64,000 bases of DNA, from the NCBI RefSeq assembly GCF_041734735.1, contig NC_134883.1:23634104-23698103 (forward strand). Direction: 5' to 3'. The first letter of the stretch is position 1; each line of letters starts with the position of its first letter. Shown here in pieces: positions 63,251 through 64,000 of the stretch. Source of the stretch: Babylonia areolata (lineage: Eukaryota > Mollusca > Gastropoda > Neogastropoda > Buccinidae). A model generated the notes under the pieces. That model saw nothing but the letters and a program-made list of their open reading frames with translations, did no database searches and had not been told where the DNA came from. The position numbers and the translations under genes are program-made.

Positions 63251-63345
63251 TGTACATCTATAACTATCAAAGAACACAGTGCGATGTGAACACTCACCTG
63301 AATCGCCCCCTGACCCTTGTCCTCTGGCCTCATTATAGCAGGAGC
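48520..63345 (-). CDS. Piccolo/RIM-family C2-domain protein, 3' seven exons (partial at 5')
   Basis: Joined exons 63345-63298, 62534-62404, 60581-60397, 58545-58373, 57140-57044, 51543-51427 and 48569-48520 give 266 codons plus TAG. Every junction is GT/AG and phase-consistent (0, 2, 1, 0, 1, 1). The first 140 residues or so form a type-I C2 domain: GAIQLQLSHDDYDNTLNVHV, LRPRDINGLSDPFVKVYLLP, KRRTKHIARTLNPEWHQTL, ELTVWDYDRFKANDFLGELV and FLDNKPHWYPLRDH. All five acidic calcium ligands are present (PRD, SDP, WDYD, ND). RIM C2A domains lack them, so Piccolo or Fife is the closer match. A Ser/Arg-rich tail follows with likely phosphosites (RRRSLG, TSRRKPG, KSPIK), ending DDAEYSYIDFKCV. The presumed role is at the presynaptic active zone. 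Upstream exons lie past the right edge. Confidence 0.9.
48570..49654. other. last intron of the C2 gene, left part
   Basis: (TG)n(GA)n at 48701-48781, (TG)n at 49086-49128 and (CA)n at 49229-49276, plus the microexon candidate at 49325. Nothing else recognised. Confidence 0.6.
49325..49340 (-). CDS. candidate 16-nt microexon of the C2 gene
   Basis: A strong pyrimidine-rich acceptor (TTTTTTTCTGTTATATTGCAG is 21 bases; its core is TGTTATATTGCAG) precedes GACTTTTGTATAGATG and then GTAAGTAAT. Entering at phase 1 it would add GLLYR, and the next exon then gives an immediate TGA. Inclusion would therefore swap the DDLDDA...FKCV end for GLLYR. Signals are excellent but there is no transcript evidence. 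Confidence 0.35.
49655..49905 (-). mobile_element. SINE, tail type II, head missing
   Basis: On the minus strand: TTTGGATGAGACGATAAACC, CGCACGTAAAAGAACCCAC, AATTCTGTAGAAAAATCC, TTGGGTGGCGCTGTAGTGTA, CTCCCTGGGGAGAGCAGCCC and ATTTCACACAGAGAAATC. It lacks the tRNA-like head of the 32444 copy, and lies in the last C2 intron in the gene's sense. Confidence 0.88.
50083..50358 (-). mobile_element. third tRNA-derived SINE family
   Basis: On the minus strand the head reads CGTGTTGGTGCGGTGGTCAG, then GGACGCCGGTTCGAACACC (B box). The body has AGCCGGCTTTTACTCAAAGCCGG, which is a hairpin with arms GCCGGCTTT and AAAGCCGG-like ends. The tail has CTGGTTGAGGCCGAGATACG. The sequence is unlike the SINEs at 32444 and 11437. 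Its quoted hairpin spans about 50219-50241. Confidence 0.65.
50359..51426. other. last intron of the C2 gene, right part
   Basis: AT-rich, ordinary complexity, no recognised element. Confidence 0.5.
51427..51543 (-). CDS. C2 gene exon f
   Basis: 117 nt, phase 1 in, 1 out, encoding PPNSEKEQLSRQVASATSSP to KTRSN. Acceptor TTTCCTAG, donor GTGAGT. Low-complexity Ser/Arg/Lys tail, so family comparison does not help; the phase match does. Confidence 0.85.
51544..57043. other. long intron between C2 exons f and e
   Basis: Mostly unique AT-rich DNA. It holds a G/C-rich patch (51640-51690), G-run (51906), AAAT/AAATAG repeats at 53733-53830, CG/(TG)n at 54168-54222, 34 bp of poly-A at 54718-54751, G-rich DNA at 55030-55070, a short (TA)n at 55350 and the TATTA array at 56988-57036. 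No extra exon or mobile element is recognised. Confidence 0.5.
56988..57036. repeat. (TATTA)n pentanucleotide array beside a splice donor
   Basis: About ten perfect units ending seven bases from exon e. Confidence 0.95.
57044..57140 (-). CDS. C2 gene exon e
   Basis: 97 nt, phase 0 in, 1 out, encoding RLASTNSGEGDSELGPRRRS to DTRSS. RRRSLG is a likely basophilic-kinase site. Its GTAAGT donor runs straight into a TATTA pentanucleotide array. Confidence 0.85.
57141..58372. other. intron between C2 exons e and d
   Basis: A-rich with AAC repeats (57300-57460), a 30-bp poly-A at 57762 and nothing else recognised. Confidence 0.5.
58373..58545 (-). CDS. C2 gene exon d
   Basis: 173 nt, phase 1 in, 0 out, encoding EFGFLDNKPHWYPLRDHVVI, which closes the C2 domain, and then a Pro/Ser/Lys-rich linker to HVKRGASSP. 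Donor GTACAG. Confidence 0.93.
58679..58965 (-). mobile_element. possible LINE 3' UTR with (ATTCTTG)n tail
   Basis: On the minus strand it ends in ATTCTTGATTCTTGATTC, a short tandem repeat at a 3' end as left by some LINEs. The body is AT-rich with GATGAAAGTATTAAATATTC. No coding remains. Preceded on the left by a (CA)n at 58589-58622. Confidence 0.35.
59034..59091. repeat. (CA)n(GA)n microsatellite
   Basis: About 20 bp of CA and 38 bp of GA in the intron between exons d and c. Confidence 0.95.
59575..60352 (+). repeat. polypurine tract of GAA, GGA and GAT repeats, about 760 bp
   Basis: Almost only A and G on the plus strand for roughly 760 bp, with rare C and T in AACATGAATGAAG words. A higher-order unit of about 80-110 bp recurs (GAAGAACAACATGAATGAAG followed by GAA then GGA runs). 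The transcribed strand is polypyrimidine. All frames on both strands stay open (poly-Glu, poly-Leu, poly-Ser), and these are not genes. Confidence 0.97.
60397..60581 (-). CDS. C2 gene exon c
   Basis: 185 nt, phase 2 in, 1 out, encoding PENKRRTKHIARTLNPEW to LGELVLELS. It holds the polybasic strand (KRRTKH) and calcium loop 3 (WDYDRFKAND). The acceptor side is normal DNA. The donor is only about 45 bp from a giant polypurine tract. Confidence 0.95.
60582..61851. other. intron between C2 exons c and b, left part
   Basis: Contains A-rich runs, a 25-bp direct repeat around ACCTCTAAGGGAGA (61125 and 61171), (TGCG)n at 61632-61650 and (TG)n(GA)n at 61660-61760. No exon recognised; a short alternative exon could be missed. 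Confidence 0.5.
61852..62345 (+). mobile_element. LINE A 3' end (C-terminal coding and 3' UTR)
   Basis: Starts TCTCCGATTCGCAGACCAAT and follows 25260-25533 closely (for example ACGTTGATGTTTTTGACTTT). It then continues beyond it through a T-run and TTTCACCCTCATTTGCCCAG to GACGGGACATTAAAC and an A-run. It is 5'-truncated, lies antisense in a C2 intron and supplies the 3' UTR that the 22-kb copy has lost. Confidence 0.88.
62404..62534 (-). CDS. C2 gene exon b
   Basis: 131 nt, phase 0 in, 2 out, encoding LQLSHDDYDNTLNVHVIQAV to KVYLLPGRG. It holds calcium loop 1 (PRD, SDP). The donor falls right after GRG, where mammalian Piccolo has an alternatively spliced nine-residue insert. Confidence 0.93.
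62535..63297. other. intron between C2 exons b and a
   Basis: TG-rich and G-rich DNA (62610-62800), (CA)n at 62975-63072 and a 50-bp (CA)n at 63197-63248. Nothing else recognised. Confidence 0.6.
63298..63345 (-). CDS. C2 gene exon a (first in window)
   Basis: 48 nt, phase 0 in and out, encoding APAIMRPEDKGQGAIQ. GAIQ starts the first C2 strand. Acceptor ATTGCAG, donor GTGAGT. Short, but fixed by its reading into the next exon. Confidence 0.85.
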
Positions 63346-64000
63346 CTGCAATCAGTACGGTGTCAGTTTCAAAACGAACGAAAAGAAAAAAAAAAAGACA
63401 CATCTCACAAAGTCTCTAGTTATCAAACTAAATAAAGTAATCAATTCCGTTTTCTTTGCATAGTTTCTTGCTTGCTTAAGTCAAATTTGAAACCACACAA
63501 GACACTCCAGACACAAATTTGATTGATGAAATATTCCCGTGCAGTGACCCCACGTCCTTCCGCACAAATTTCAAAGAAATCCGACGATGTTTTCCTGAAG
63601 CATCATACATAACTGTTGGAGGCTTATTTTTATTATTATTTTTTTCTGTCTGTTTGCACCGTGCCATTGACGGTTCTCTCACACCGTTCATTTCGAGTCC
63701 CCCAACACATAGCCACACCTCCCGGGTGCCACCGGTAAAGAGGGGGGAATTATCGATGTTAGGTCACCATGGGGCTACACATCAGAGGAGACCCTGCGCT
63801 GCTGCCGAGAGTCACTTCCGAAGTGCCTGTTCTGGTTCTGCATGCGCAGGACACACCAGCTTTTTACTTTTTACTTGACGACAGCAACTGCTGAGTCGCT
63901 GAGCCAGACTGAGTGAGCATCCCCTTCTTACTGTTACTGTTAGTTTTCGCCCTGTCTCCCTGTGGTGAAGTATCTTGTTTAAGAAAACATTTCTGGATCC
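63346..64000. other. intron upstream of C2 exon a, cut by the window edge
   Basis: No exon or mobile element recognised. The C2 gene must continue to the right, since exon a starts inside the protein. Confidence 0.5.

Overview
This window looks like animal nuclear DNA, most likely from a mollusc and probably a marine gastropod. The genes have short exons with GT/AG borders, split by kilobase introns. Microsatellites are very dense. The interspersed repeats are tRNA-derived SINEs, LINE fragments of several families and short TTAA-ended elements, of kinds I associate with gastropod genomes. The species assignment is inference. I see no bacterial operons, CRISPR arrays, LTR retroviruses or Polintons.

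Three protein-coding genes can be rebuilt with every splice phase consistent, all on the minus strand. (1) A four-exon universal stress protein gene at 10094-2901, encoding 170 aa. (2) A three-exon alanine aminotransferase gene at 21451-18442, encoding 490 aa and lacking a mitochondrial leader. (3) The 3' end of a larger gene at 63345-48520 and beyond the right edge. Its last seven exons encode a calcium-binding-type C2 domain closest to the C2A domain of the presynaptic scaffold Piccolo, followed by a serine-rich tail ending in FKCV. A tRNA-Trp(CCA) gene lies at 22113-22184 on the plus strand, just upstream of the aminotransferase gene.

Layout: 0-2 kb has a SINE and unassigned DNA. 2.0-2.9 kb is a G-rich tandem array that appears to be built from the last codons and 3' UTR of the stress-protein gene. 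2.9-10.1 kb is that gene, with three TTAA elements and one SINE in its introns. 11.4-12.6 kb is a SINE whose tRNA-like head expanded into a 39-bp minisatellite that then received a fourth TTAA element. 15.8-17.1 kb is a decayed CR1/L2-type LINE. 18.4-21.5 kb is the aminotransferase gene. 22.2-26.3 kb holds an internally inverted LINE beside the tRNA gene, meeting a second LINE on the opposite strand. 27.3-32 kb is a LINE and SINE nest with a 600-bp inverted repeat. 32.4-36.5 kb holds SINEs and LINE fragments. 36.5-48.5 kb is mostly low-complexity, with one LINE 3' end. 48.5-64 kb is the C2 gene, with SINEs, a LINE 3' end and a 760-bp polypurine tract in its introns.

The three genes have no evident functional link. 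The main interest lies in repeat biology (new arrays born from a gene tail and from a SINE head, nested TTAA elements, two inverted LINEs), and in a possible 16-nt microexon that would change the C-terminus of the C2 protein.
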